DNA of 32,197 bases, from positions 1 through 32,197 of the forward strand of contig JAIQGC010000051.1 of NCBI GenBank assembly GCA_020072805.1, written 5' to 3'. Below, piece by piece: positions 1-7,935 of this stretch. This DNA comes from Terriglobia bacterium. Its GTDB lineage: Bacteria; Acidobacteriota; Terriglobia; Acidiferrales; UBA7541. The number at the start of each line of letters is the position of its first letter. Within the stretch, counting starts at the first letter, position 1. Both the position numbers and the translations under genes were made by a program. A model generated the notes under the pieces. It did not search any database, was not told the DNA's origin, and worked only from the letters and a program-made list of their open reading frames with translations.

Positions 1-501
1 CTTGAGGCAGGTCAAGGTCCTCATCACAAATTTCAACGAGACATCACAGCAGCGCCGCAGGCGGCGTTGACGATTACAGGCAGACACATGCATAGATTGA
101 TTCTATCGAGCCTTGTCGCAATTGCAGCGCTGGGCGCGGCCCCGGCCGTGATGCGTCCGCCCTTCGGCTTTCGCGGCCCGTTTCTCGATGAGGTTGCGCG
201 CGCTTCCGGCATTCACGACGTGGTGATGTGGACCACCATTCCCGGCGACTGGTGGGTTCAGCCCCCCGAACGGCTCATCCGCCGCATGAGCGGCATTGCT
301 GCGCGCGCGGAAAAAGCCCGTGGTGGCGCTCCCGTGCGTGCCGGGGGCGACGTGCTCTGCCTGCATGACGGCGACGCTCGGCGGCTCGGCGGCGACCGCC
401 GCCACACCCTCGCGGCCCTGGAATACTGGCTTCCGCGCTGGCGCGACCTGGGCCTGGAATTTGTTACAATTGGTTCCGCGGCGGGAGAAGGGCCGCGCTG
501 A
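1..501 (+). CDS. Polysaccharide deacetylase family protein, C-terminal part (5' end cut or decayed)
   Basis: The frame is open from base 1 and ends with TGA at 499-501. From about base 110 the translation matches the C-terminal half of NodB/CE4 polysaccharide deacetylases: an RPPFGFR motif (codons from 154), a conserved MWTTIPGDW stretch, and the late DVLCLHDG motif whose His is part of the active site, ending in a WLPRWRDLGLEFVTI strand. The early metal-binding motifs (Asp-Asp and HxxxH) are not visible. In family members the HxxxH lies about 40 residues before RPPFG, yet bases 1-105 show nothing like it in any forward frame and are less GC-rich than what follows. The gene may therefore be broken here, not just cut by the window edge. 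An internal ATG at 90 would give a protein lacking the catalytic base and metal site. The family call is fairly safe; integrity is doubtful. Confidence 0.6.
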   Translation, partial: LEAGQGPHHKFQRDITAAPQAALTITGRHMHRLILSSLVAIAALGAAPAVMRPPFGFRGPFLDEVARASGIHDVVMWTTIPGDWWVQPPERLIRRMSGIAARAEKARGGAPVRAGGDVLCLHDGDARRLGGDRRHTLAALEYWLPRWRDLGLEFVTIGSAAGEGPR

Positions 502-502
502 T

Positions 503-817
503 ATGGACAACCGCGCCTTTTACACCGAAAAGGAAGAAACCAAAAAGCAGAAGCTCGTCTGCCCCCACTGCCGCAAGGATTTCGAATTCCCCGTGCGCTG
601 GAAGGTCTGCACGAAAAAGAAAGAGCTTCCTCGCGGCGCCGGGGAGGAAGACAAGAGAAACTTTGCCAAAGCCACCTCCTTCATGGTCCGCCTCGACGAC
701 CTCGCCGCCTGCTACAAATGCCGCAAGCGCTTCGAGCTGACTGGCCAATCCACCGTGCTCATCAGCGACACCCTGGGCGATCCCAGCGCCGACCCGGAAA
801 ACTTCGGCAACCGCTGA
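503..817 (+). CDS. Small zinc-ribbon protein (two CxxC knuckles)
   Basis: This 104-residue protein starts at ATG 503, two bases after the upstream stop, with a purine-rich GGGAGAAGG stretch about 10 bases before it, so it is probably cotranscribed with the deacetylase. It carries CPHC near residue 20 and CYKC near residue 73, the pattern of a four-Cys zinc site with a charged insert (KKKELPRGAGEEDKRNF) between the two knuckles. It has no signal peptide or membrane segment, so it should be cytosolic. No enzymatic domain is recognisable. Such proteins usually bind nucleic acid or protein partners, but nothing here shows which. Confidence 0.75.
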   Translation: MDNRAFYTEKEETKKQKLVCPHCRKDFEFPVRWKVCTKKKELPRGAGEEDKRNFAKATSFMVRLDDLAACYKCRKRFELTGQSTVLISDTLGDPSADPENFGNR

Positions 818-824
818 AGCTTTT

Positions 825-1043
825 CTAGTCCGGATTTCTTACCCGCAAAGCTCTAATTCCAGCGTCCGTATCCTCGCGCTTGTCATCCTGAGCGAAGCGA
901 AGGATCTCAGATGATCCACACCTCGTCGTAAACAATCAGTTGAGATCCTTCGGGTCCGGCTTCGTCGAACCCGAAGGATGACAGGGCCTGGGAGGGTAGT
1001 TGACACGGTTCGGAGTGAGGAGGTGGTGAGAAATCCGGGCTAG
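825..1043. repeat. MITE-like element, copy 1 (219 bp, inverted ends at CTAG)
   Basis: The left end CTAGTCCGGATTTCTTAC (825-842) and the reverse complement of the right end at 1026-1043 agree at 16 of 18 positions, and both ends sit on CTAG. The interior holds a second large palindrome (881-983). Related ends bound the elements at 2256-2455 and 7691-7908. The copy lies between the convergent ends of two genes and has no coding capacity of its own. Confidence 0.65.
881..983. repeat. Internal imperfect palindrome, TGTCATCCT...AGGATGACA
   Basis: The outer arms TGTCATCCT (881-889) and AGGATGACA (975-983) are exact reverse complements. A second pair, AGGATCTCA (901-909) and TGAGATCCT (941-949), lies inside. 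The right arm contains its own hairpin, TTCGGGT paired with AACCCGAA around 949-975. The opening words resemble the shorter TGTCATTCCGA-type repeats elsewhere in the window. It could fold into a long branched RNA stem and may act as a bidirectional terminator between the convergent genes. Confidence 0.6.
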
Positions 1044-1058
1044 GCACGCAAAGCCCGC

Positions 1059-1259
1059 TCAAATTTCCGGATAAAAATCGAAAAACGCCCCGATGGACTG
1101 CCGGAACGCCGTCTCTATCTCTTCCTTGCTTCCCTCAATCAAGTGCAGCGTCACCCGCGCCGTCCGCCCGTTTTTCAGCGTCACCGTCGCTTCCTTCACC
1201 TCTCCCAGTTCCTCCGAGGGAAAAAGCCGCATCCCGTAAACCAGCGCCAGCTTGGCCAT
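1059..1259 (-). CDS. Small conserved hypothetical protein, 66 aa
   Basis: ATG at 1257-1259 is preceded by AGGAG seven bases upstream, a strong ribosome binding site. The 66-residue product is acidic to neutral, begins MAKLALVYGMRLFPSEELGEV and reads like a small beta-rich cytosolic domain (KEATVTLKNGRTARVTLHL). It has no signal peptide, cysteines or membrane segment. I do not recognise the family. Good SD spacing and protein-like composition support it as real. It stands alone, convergent with the zinc-ribbon gene and divergent from the secreted protein gene at 1404. Confidence 0.7.
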   Translation of the reverse strand: MAKLALVYGMRLFPSEELGEVKEATVTLKNGRTARVTLHLIEGSKEEIETAFRQSIGAFFDFYPEI

Positions 1260-1403
1260 CTTCTTTCTCCTGTCTTTTCCGCCTCAGCCTATCCCGCGCC
1301 CGCTCCGCCGTAAACGTCTATCTTGCTCCCGGCACCAGCGGGCGTATACTGCGGGCATCCAGGGCTCGGCTAGCTGCATCGCACCAGTGACAAGGAGTTG
1401 ACG

Positions 1404-2249
1404 ATGATCACCGCACGCGCCGTTTCGTTTTTTTTCGCCGCGCTTCTGGCCCTGGCCGCCACCGCGGCGCCTCTTCCCGCGCAGCAGGCTCCCGGCCCGC
1501 AATCCGATCCGCCTCCCGCGGTCGAGCCCGCCCCGGCCCCCGCCCCGCCCGCCACCGGTGAAAAAATCACCGTCCCTGCCGGAACCAAGCTGCTGCTCAT
1601 CCTCGAAAACGGCATCTCCACGCGCACCGCCAAGCCCGGCGACTCCGTCTATTTCCGCACCTCGTTTCCCGTCGCCCAGGACAACCGCATCGTCATTCCC
1701 GTGGGCTCCTATCTGCGCGGCGAAATTCTCGCCTCCAAGCGACCCGGTCGCGTCAAGGGCCGCGCGGAACTCCGCCTGCGCCTGGACACTCTGATTTTTC
1801 CCGGAGGATATTCGATCGACTTGAACGCTTCTCCTTCCAGCGCCGACACCGGCGGCAACGAGAAGGTGGACCGCGAGGGAAAAATCGAAGGCGATAGCGA
1901 CAAGGGTCACGATGCCGGAACCGTTGCCACCACCACCGCACAGGGCGCTTCCGTTGGCGCCATTGCCGGCCGCAGCGCCAAAGGCGCGGGCATTGGCGCG
2001 GGCCTCGGCGCCGCCGCCGGCCTGGCCGCCGTCCTGCTCACCCGCGGCCCGGAAGCGCAGCTTCCCCGCGGCTCCAGCATCGACGTCGTTCTCGAACACA
2101 GCCTGACGCTCAATGTGGACCAGCTTCACTTCGACGAAAACGCTCCCGCTTCGCGCCCGGACCCGCAGCCCAACCGGCGGCAGTCCGCGAACCGCCCCGT
2201 GCGTCGCCGCCTGCCAATGCCTTTCCCTCTGCCGCCTCTGATTCCCTGA
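1404..2249 (+). CDS. Secreted glycine-zipper protein with a VirB10/TrbI-like beta segment
   Basis: The ATG at 1404 is chosen over the TTG at 1398 because AAGGAG (1392-1397) touches the TTG but is ideally placed six bases before the ATG. The 281-residue product starts with a Sec signal peptide ending near APLPAQQ. A Pro/Ala-rich linker (about residues 28-50) follows. Next is a beta-rich domain (VPAGTKLLLILENGIST...GSYLRGEIL) reminiscent of the C-terminal barrel region of TrbI/VirB10, then a Gly/Ala zipper (about 190-220: GASVGAIAG...GIGAGLGAAAG), a final LPRGSSIDVVLEHSL strand and a basic, Pro-rich tail. No other secretion genes are nearby, so a structural envelope role is more likely than type IV secretion. 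The exact function is unknown. Confidence 0.75.
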   Translation: MITARAVSFFFAALLALAATAAPLPAQQAPGPQSDPPPAVEPAPAPAPPATGEKITVPAGTKLLLILENGISTRTAKPGDSVYFRTSFPVAQDNRIVIPVGSYLRGEILASKRPGRVKGRAELRLRLDTLIFPGGYSIDLNASPSSADTGGNEKVDREGKIEGDSDKGHDAGTVATTTAQGASVGAIAGRSAKGAGIGAGLGAAAGLAAVLLTRGPEAQLPRGSSIDVVLEHSLTLNVDQLHFDENAPASRPDPQPNRRQSANRPVRRRLPMPFPLPPLIP

Positions 2250-2255
2250 GTGAAT

Positions 2256-2455
2256 TTAACCCGGATTTCTCACAAGACTCGCCCAGCAGTGGCGGAGCTT
2301 GCCTGCCCCGGACAGCAGCCGGGGCTCCGCCCGCTGTCCCAGAAGCACAATTGCTCGTTCAACTCCCCCGACTTCTGTAGCCGCCCTCTTCAGAGGGCGG
2401 GCCTTTCCATCCCGGCCGCGCAGACCTGTCCTTCCTCATGCGAAAGGCGGGCTAA
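2256..2455. repeat. MITE-like element, copy 2 (200 bp)
   Basis: The left end TTAACCCGGATTTCTCAC (2256-2273) is nearly identical to the left end of copy 3. The right end (2438-2455) is a degenerate inverted version finishing GGCGGGCTAA, which abuts the thiO stop codon. Interior blocks GCGGAGCTTGC, CTCCGCCCGCTG, TTCTGTAGCCGCCCTCTTCA and CCGGCCGCGCAGACCTG recur in the same order at 7691-7908. It fills the gap between two convergent genes. Confidence 0.65.
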
Positions 2456-3580
2456 TCAGTATGATGTTGCGGAACAATTTCGAAACCGCAACGGGCTGAG
2501 CCGCTCGGCGTCCCACGACGGCGCTTCGTTCTTCACCCATTCCCCCATCAACCGCGCGGTCAGCGGCGCCAGCAGTATTCCGCTGCGGAAATGTCCCGTG
2601 GCCATTAGCAGCCCTTCGACATCCGTGGGGCCCAGAATCGGCAGGTGATCCGGCGAATCCGGCCGCAGCCCGCACCAGCTCTCCACCAGTTCCGCTCCGC
2701 GCAGCCCTGGAACCAGTTCCATCGCGCCATCCAGCACGGAATGAATCCCTCCCGCCGTCAGCGCCTTTTCGAAACCCGCATATTCGATCGTCGCTCCCGC
2801 GATCACCCGCCCATCATCGCGCGGCACCAGATAAATCCGCTCCGACCACAGCACGCGCTCGATCTGCACGCCCGCCCCGCGCAGCGCCACGATCTGCCCG
2901 CGCGCCGGACGCACCGGCGCATACGCCTCCGTGCCGTGAATGCCCCCCGAAAAACACCCCGCGGCGATCACCGTGCTCCCCGCCGCGATTTTCTCCCCCC
3001 GCGCAATCACTCCCCGGCAGCGCCCGCCTTCTTCCCAGATCGCTTCCACTCCGCTTCCCGCAAAAAATTCCGCTCCACTGCGCCGCGCCGCTTCCAGCAC
3101 CGCCCGCGTCAGCAGCCGGTTGTCCACGCAGGCCTCTTCCGGCCGCAGCGCGCACGCGCGCACTTCCGCGCTGAGCGACGGCTCCATCTCCCGCGTTTCT
3201 TCAGGATCCAGCGCCTCGCACGCCAGTCCCAGCCCGCGGTGCAGACCCACCACCGTGGCCAGTTCCTCCATCGCGTCGCTTGCAAACAGCGCCTGGATCG
3301 TTCCTTTCGGCCGGTAGCCCGTGCGCAGCCCGCTGGCCTCTTCCACCTGCTCGATGAATCGCGGATAGAGCTTCGCGCTCGCTTTGCCCAGTTCCACAAC
3401 TGGAATCATGCTCTGGTTTTCCGGCGCCGGGGAAATGATCCCCGCGCTGGCCCACGACGCTTCCCGCCCCGGCTCCTGCCGGTCGAATACCGCCACGCGC
3501 AGCCCGGCCCGCGCCAGTTCGAACGCAATGGCGCCCCCGATCAGCCCCCCGCCCGCGATCACCGCATCGTATGTTTTCAC
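2456..3580 (-). CDS. thiO: Glycine oxidase ThiO (FAD-dependent)
   Basis: This is a 374-residue DAO-family flavoenzyme. The N-terminus has the Rossmann dinucleotide motif GGGLIGGAIAFELARAG, an acidic residue at the end of strand 2 (VFDRQ), and the EASWASAGIISP segment typical of ThiO and other D-amino-acid-oxidase relatives. The C-terminus has CGLRPDSPDHLPILGP and GHFRSGILLAP, the usual second FAD-binding stretch. ThiO oxidises glycine to iminoacetate for the thiazole ring of thiamine. The reading starts at a GTG (3578-3580). No other thiamine gene is nearby, so the specific assignment rests on sequence; a related glycine/D-amino-acid oxidase is the alternative. The stop codon touches the end of the repeat element at 2256-2455. 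Confidence 0.85.
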   Translation of the reverse strand: MKTYDAVIAGGGLIGGAIAFELARAGLRVAVFDRQEPGREASWASAGIISPAPENQSMIPVVELGKASAKLYPRFIEQVEEASGLRTGYRPKGTIQALFASDAMEELATVVGLHRGLGLACEALDPEETREMEPSLSAEVRACALRPEEACVDNRLLTRAVLEAARRSGAEFFAGSGVEAIWEEGGRCRGVIARGEKIAAGSTVIAAGCFSGGIHGTEAYAPVRPARGQIVALRGAGVQIERVLWSERIYLVPRDDGRVIAGATIEYAGFEKALTAGGIHSVLDGAMELVPGLRGAELVESWCGLRPDSPDHLPILGPTDVEGLLMATGHFRSGILLAPLTARLMGEWVKNEAPSWDAERLSPLRFRNCSATSY

Positions 3581-3639
3581 ACCGGCATCTTAGCGCATCT
3601 CGCCTCTCTGCGGAATTCTCCGCAGCGCACTGAGACCCA

Positions 3640-3712
3640 CTGTCATTTCGAGCGCGGCGCTGATCGTTCTTATCGGCCCGCAGTCGAGAAATCTCTCTTC
3701 GTCCTGTTTAGG
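3640..3712. repeat. Dispersed repeat of the TGTCATTTCGA...GAAATCTCTCTTC type
   Basis: The gap between thiO and the lipoprotein gene holds a unit that begins CTGTCATTTCGAGC and ends GAGAAATCTCTCTTCGTCCTG. The same start and end words occur at 8762-8822 and around 16031-16065, each with a different middle. No ORF is credible here. It is likely a non-coding interspersed repeat. Confidence 0.5.
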
Positions 3713-3721
3713 GGATAATTT

Positions 3722-4306
3722 CTAAAGCGTGCTCACCAGTTCCTGCGACAGCAGTTGCGCCTTCTCCGCCAGGTTCCGCGCGCGCATCCAATCGCCTTCC
3801 CGCGCCGCCGCCCGCGCATCTCTCGCGAACCCTCGGATTTTTTCCGCCAGGTCCGCCTGCTCGGCGGAAAGCGTCCGTCCCCGCGTCCGGCTCAGAATGC
3901 GCTCAGCCATCGCGAGGTTTTGCCGCGTCTCCCGCTGCGCCTCCGCGGATTCCTGCTCGCTGATTTCCGGCGCTATCGCCGGCGTTTCCATGGGCGGCGC
4001 CGGCGGAGCCGCTACGCTGCGCGGCCGCACCGGCCCTTCGGTTTCGATCACGATGAACGGACCCAGCGGCGCCTCCAGTTCCAGCGCCGGCTCCTCCGCC
4101 GCGGCCGCTACGGTCCTCTCCGCCACGCGCGGCCGCGCGATCGTCACTTGGCTCCAGTCGGCCGCCGGCCCGCTGCGGTGCCGGTGCAAAGGAATGCGGA
4201 TGCAGCCGCCCGCGAACACCGCAATCGCGCAGGCCAGCGCCGCCGGCGCACGGCCTCGCAGCCATGCACCGCGCTTCTTCCGGGCTGGGGCTGCGGTTCG
4301 CGCCAT
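3722..4306 (-). CDS. Small lipoprotein downstream of a two-component pair
   Basis: This 194-residue protein has a basic N-terminus (ARKKRGAWLRGR), a hydrophobic stretch and the lipobox FAGGC near residue 35, so it should be lipidated and exported. A Pro/Ala/Glu-rich disordered linker follows. The last 80 residues are a charged helical region (ETRQNLAMAERILSRTRG...AREGDWMRARNLAEKAQLL) that resembles a TPR-like or coiled helix pair. Its ATG lies three bases after the stop of the histidine kinase gene, which argues for one transcript and possibly a role in signal sensing or output. I do not recognise a named family. Confidence 0.75.
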   Translation of the reverse strand: MARTAAPARKKRGAWLRGRAPAALACAIAVFAGGCIRIPLHRHRSGPAADWSQVTIARPRVAERTVAAAAEEPALELEAPLGPFIVIETEGPVRPRSVAAPPAPPMETPAIAPEISEQESAEAQRETRQNLAMAERILSRTRGRTLSAEQADLAEKIRGFARDARAAAREGDWMRARNLAEKAQLLSQELVSTL

Positions 4307-4309
4307 GCT

Positions 4310-6166
4310 TCAGGATGCCAGCGGCAATTCGATCTGAAAACTCGTGCCGCGTCCTTCCTCGGAGGTGAAGCTTATCGAACCATTGTGCAACTGCACAATC
4401 CGGAATGTGCTGGCCAGTCCGATGCCGCTGCCCCCCGGCCGCGTTGTGAAAAAAAGCTGAAAAATCTTTTGCCGGTGCTCCGCCGCGATCCCCTGCCCGC
4501 TGTCGCTCACCATGATTTCCGCCATCTCCCCGCGCCGTTGCAGTCCCACGCGCAAATCTCCCCCGTTGGGCATGGCTTCCGCCGCGTTCAGCACCAGGTT
4601 CAGCACCGCCTGTTTCAGCAGCGCCCGGTCCGCGTACACTTCCGGCACGTCCTCCGCCAGCATTTCCGTCGTGCGGATCCGCGCTTTGCGCAGCTGCGGC
4701 CCGGCCACTTGCAGCACTTCCCGCAGCAGTCCCGCCAGTTGCGTCGCTTCCAGGTGCACCTCCGTCGGCCGCGTGAAATCCAGGAAGCGCTTGACCACCG
4801 TATCCAGCCGGTCAATCTCCTTGTCCAGCACGTTCACCGCGGCCATCGCTCCCGCCTCGCGCCCCGGCAGCGACTCCTTTAAATTCTCCAGCCACAGCCT
4901 CATCGAGTTCAGCGGATTCTTCACCTCGTGCGCCACGCCCGCGGTGATCCGCCCCAGCGCCGCCAGCCGCTCGCTCACCTGCAACTGCGTGCTGATGTTC
5001 TCGATCGAATCAAGATCCCGCAGCGTCATCAGCGCTCCCCGCCGCTCGCCATTTTCCTCAATCTCCTGCACGCTCACCCGCACCCGCCTGCGCCCTTCGC
5101 TCGTCTCCAGTTCCGTTTCCGCCGTCACTTCGCCCAGCTCTTCTCCGTCCAGGCGCAGCGCCGCGCGCAGCGCATGCCCCGGAGGAAATATCTCGCTGGC
5201 GCGCCGTCCCAGCAGCTGCTTTCCCGAAGCCGCCAGAAATTTTTCCGCCGCTGGGCTGACCATCACCGCGCGGGCGTCGCGCGAGAACAGCAGCAGCCCG
5301 TCCTCCAGCCCGGACATCATCTGATCCATGTTTTCCCGCAGCGTGCTGAAGATCTCATGCACCCCGCGCAGTTGCTGGCCCACCTTGGTGATTTTCCGGC
5401 TTACCTGCCCCAGTTCGTCGCCCGTTTCTCCGCTCGCTCCCGCGCCCGCCGCACCCGTGTCAAACTCCCCCGCCGTGATCCGGTCCAACTGCTCGGAGAT
5501 CGCCGCCAGCGGCCGCAGCGTTGCCCAGCTCACCGCCGCCGCCAGCGCCAGAGTGAACACCAGCGCGCCCAGCACGAAAATCTCCAGCCTCTTCAGTCCC
5601 GGCGCCATGCTCTTGCGCAAAAATGCCGTCGTGACGCGCAGCCGCACGTCCCCGAACGGACGACCGCCCATCGTGAACCCGTAACTCACTTCGTAGTTGC
5701 GCGGCGGGCCGTAGATTGTTTTGATTTGCGTGAAAAAATTCTGGCTCAACAGCTCCGTCAGGGGCGGCCTCCGCGGCACCACGTGTCCCGGCAGGCTCGC
5801 ATCGCTCGAGAGGAACGCCACACCCGCCACGTCCGCGATGGTCACTTCGTCGATATTCGGCGAATAGGCCAGCACCGATTCGATTTGCGCGTGCAGCCCC
5901 GAATGCACTTCCAGCGCACGCTGCACATAGTCCCGCAAATCCTCCGCGCTCTGGCTCCGCGGACGCACATCCTGCTCCGGCGCGTCCCGCAGCGACTGCC
6001 GCGTCTGCGCGAACACCTGCCGGCCGACGAACTCCGCCTGCTCGTTGGCCTGCTCCAGCGCCTCCACCGTGATCTGCGCCACGAACACCAGCGACAGCGC
6101 CGCCACCACCACCAGCACCAGCCCGGTGATCACCAGCGTCAGTTTGGTTCGCAGACGGAGCTGCAT
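4310..6166 (-). CDS. Membrane sensor histidine kinase (HAMP-PAS-HisKA-HATPase)
   Basis: The start MQLRLRTKLTLVITG at 6164-6166 gives 618 residues; upstream in-frame codons read through the regulator gene and are not used. Order: first membrane helix (about 9-30), an extracytoplasmic sensor region (31-190), second helix (194-216), HAMP (217-270), PAS (about 283-395), the HisKA H-box HEVKNPLNS with phospho-acceptor His413, and a C-terminal HATPase with an N-box (NLVLNAAEAM), DSGQGI and GGSGIGLA. This is the NtrB/ZraS/AtoS class that pairs with sigma-54 activators, and the adjacent gene encodes exactly such a partner 23 bases upstream. The signal cannot be read from the sequence. The next gene, a lipoprotein, follows after three bases. 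Confidence 0.92.
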   Translation of the reverse strand: MQLRLRTKLTLVITGLVLVVVAALSLVFVAQITVEALEQANEQAEFVGRQVFAQTRQSLRDAPEQDVRPRSQSAEDLRDYVQRALEVHSGLHAQIESVLAYSPNIDEVTIADVAGVAFLSSDASLPGHVVPRRPPLTELLSQNFFTQIKTIYGPPRNYEVSYGFTMGGRPFGDVRLRVTTAFLRKSMAPGLKRLEIFVLGALVFTLALAAAVSWATLRPLAAISEQLDRITAGEFDTGAAGAGASGETGDELGQVSRKITKVGQQLRGVHEIFSTLRENMDQMMSGLEDGLLLFSRDARAVMVSPAAEKFLAASGKQLLGRRASEIFPPGHALRAALRLDGEELGEVTAETELETSEGRRRVRVSVQEIEENGERRGALMTLRDLDSIENISTQLQVSERLAALGRITAGVAHEVKNPLNSMRLWLENLKESLPGREAGAMAAVNVLDKEIDRLDTVVKRFLDFTRPTEVHLEATQLAGLLREVLQVAGPQLRKARIRTTEMLAEDVPEVYADRALLKQAVLNLVLNAAEAMPNGGDLRVGLQRRGEMAEIMVSDSGQGIAAEHRQKIFQLFFTTRPGGSGIGLASTFRIVQLHNGSISFTSEEGRGTSFQIELPLAS

Positions 6167-6189
6167 GCTCCCGATTTCCCCGCTTCCGG

Positions 6190-7614
6190 CTATTCCGTTT
6201 CGGCGTTGCCCGCGCCGTATTCCTTCAGCTTGTTGTGCAGCGTCTTCAGGCTGATGCCCATCAGCTCCGCCGCCTTGGTCTTGTTGTTTCCCGTGGCCTG
6301 CAGCGTCTGCAGGATCAGCTCCCGCTCCACCGCGTCCACGGTCGTCCCCACCGGAAAGCGCATCGACGACAGGTCCCCGGGGCTCTTCAGCGCCGTCCTG
6401 CCGAACTCCTCCGGCAGATGCGCGCGCGTGATCATCTCCCGGTCGCACATGATCGCCGCGCGCTCCAGCACGTTGCGCAGCTCCCGCACGTTTCCCGGCC
6501 ACGTGTGGCTCATGAAGATTTCCATCACCTCCGCCCCGATCCCCCGCACGTGCCGCCCGTGTTTTTCGTTCAGCTCGTGCAGCATGCGCTCCACCAGCAG
6601 CGGAATATCCTCGCGGTGCTCCCGCAGCGGCGGCAGGTGCAGATGAAATACGTTCAGCCGGAAATAGAGGTCCTGCCGCAGTTCTCCGGCGGCCACCGCT
6701 TTCTCCGGATCTTTATTCGTCGCCGCCAGCACCCGCACGTCCACCGGCGTCTCCGCCTTGCTCCCCAGCCGCCGCACCTTGCGGTCTTCCAGCACGCGCA
6801 GCAGCTTGGCCTGCGTCGGCGCGGGCATCTCCCCGCTTTCGTCCAGCAGCAGCGTCCCCCCATCGGCCAGCTCGAAGCACCCGATGCGCCGTTCCGCCGC
6901 TCCGGTGAACGCTCCCCGCTCGTGCCCGAAGATCTCGCTCTCCATCAGCGATTCGGGAATCGCCGAGCAGTTGATGGCCACGAAGGGCCGCTCCGCCCGC
7001 GGCGAGAGCTGGTGAATCGTCCGCGCCACGATCTCTTTCCCCGTTCCCGTCTCTCCCGTGATCAGCACCGAAGCCGAACTCGGCGCGGTCATCTCCACGA
7101 TGCGCATCACCTCCTGCATCGCCTTCGATTCCCCCACCAGCTCGCCCAGCCGACCCTTCTCCCGCAATTGCCTCCGCAGCGCTTCCCGCTCCCGCGCGTT
7201 GCGCGCCGATTCCAGCGCGCGGTCCAGCAGCGCCTGCAAGACCGCCGCCTTCAGCGGCTTTTCGATGTACCAGAAGGCTCCCGCCTCGATCGCTTCCACG
7301 TTCCGCTCGTCGCTGCCCTTGCCCGTAACGATGATCGCCGGAACTTCCCGCAGCTCTGCTCCCAGCTGCTTCAGCAAGCCCAGCCCGTTCATTCCCGGCA
7401 GCTCGACGTCTGCGATGATGGCGTTCGGATGAAATTTCGAAAATTCCGCCAGCGCCTCTTCCGCGCTGCCCACTCCCAATACGCTGTAGCCCCACTTCTG
7501 CAGCAGCGCCTCGTAGCCCTTCCGCGCGTTCTCCTCGTCCTCCACGATCAACACGCGCTCGCGCGGCTCCTCCTTCGGAGCCGTTCTCGCTGCGTTCTTT
7601 TTTTCATGGTTCAT
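6190..7614 (-). CDS. NtrC-family sigma-54-dependent response regulator
   Basis: The start MNHEKKN at 7612-7614 gives 474 residues and leaves a normal receiver N-terminus. The receiver (20-135) has the acidic pocket VEDEE, phospho-acceptor Asp69 in IIADVELPG, and the EKP lysine. The central AAA+ domain has Walker A GETGTGKE (187-194), the sigma-54 contact loop GAFTGA (234-239), Walker B LLLDESGEMP (Ser where Ile/Leu is more usual) and the WPGNVREL region. The C-terminus is a Fis-type helix-turn-helix (TKAAELMGISLKTLHNKLKEY). It should activate sigma-54 promoters when phosphorylated by the kinase encoded next. Targets are unknown. A repeat element (7691-7908) lies just upstream of its promoter region. 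Confidence 0.93.
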   Translation of the reverse strand: MNHEKKNAARTAPKEEPRERVLIVEDEENARKGYEALLQKWGYSVLGVGSAEEALAEFSKFHPNAIIADVELPGMNGLGLLKQLGAELREVPAIIVTGKGSDERNVEAIEAGAFWYIEKPLKAAVLQALLDRALESARNAREREALRRQLREKGRLGELVGESKAMQEVMRIVEMTAPSSASVLITGETGTGKEIVARTIHQLSPRAERPFVAINCSAIPESLMESEIFGHERGAFTGAAERRIGCFELADGGTLLLDESGEMPAPTQAKLLRVLEDRKVRRLGSKAETPVDVRVLAATNKDPEKAVAAGELRQDLYFRLNVFHLHLPPLREHREDIPLLVERMLHELNEKHGRHVRGIGAEVMEIFMSHTWPGNVRELRNVLERAAIMCDREMITRAHLPEEFGRTALKSPGDLSSMRFPVGTTVDAVERELILQTLQATGNNKTKAAELMGISLKTLHNKLKEYGAGNAETE

Positions 7615-7690
7615 CTGGAGCCCTCGACGGGTTGCACGGATCTCTGTGACTGTAACAACTGCACCGCGGAAAGCCAAGCGCGGCCTCCCG

Positions 7691-7908
7691 CTAACCCGGA
7701 TTTCTCACGGGACGCACGATGCAGGGGCGGAGCTTGCTCCGCCCGCTGCGCCATCGGCACGATTGCCTGCTCGGTCGCAAGCTTCACAATGGTTTCTCAT
7801 TGCCCGGCGGAAAATTCCTACGAACTTCTGTAGCCGCCCTCTTCAGAGGACGGGTCTTTTCCCCCCGGCCGCGCAGACCTGCGATTCCTCATGAGAAATG
7901 CGGGCTAG
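7691..7908. repeat. MITE-like element, copy 3 (218 bp)
   Basis: The left end CTAACCCGGATTTCTCAC (7691-7708) and right end ATGAGAAATGCGGGCTAG (7891-7908) form inverted repeats with few mismatches. The interior shares ordered blocks with copy 2, including TTCTGTAGCCGCCCTCTTCA and CCGGCCGCGCAGACCTG. It lies between the uracil-DNA glycosylase stop and the NtrC start, both on the minus strand, so it could affect transcription of the two-component operon. Confidence 0.7.
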
Positions 7909-7935
7909 CCCGCCCGCTCCGCTCACTCTCTCCGC

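Noticed and set aside
6167-6502. N-terminal extension of the histidine kinase to a GTG at 6502
   Set aside because: The added 112 residues are an out-of-frame reading of the NtrC C-terminus and look like random Gly/Ala/Arg-rich sequence; the ATG at 6164-6166 gives a normal kinase start.
7615-7690. A sigma-54 promoter upstream of the NtrC gene (TGGC...TGCA on the minus strand)
   Set aside because: The GG and GC elements are 11 bases apart instead of 10, and the flanks fit poorly.
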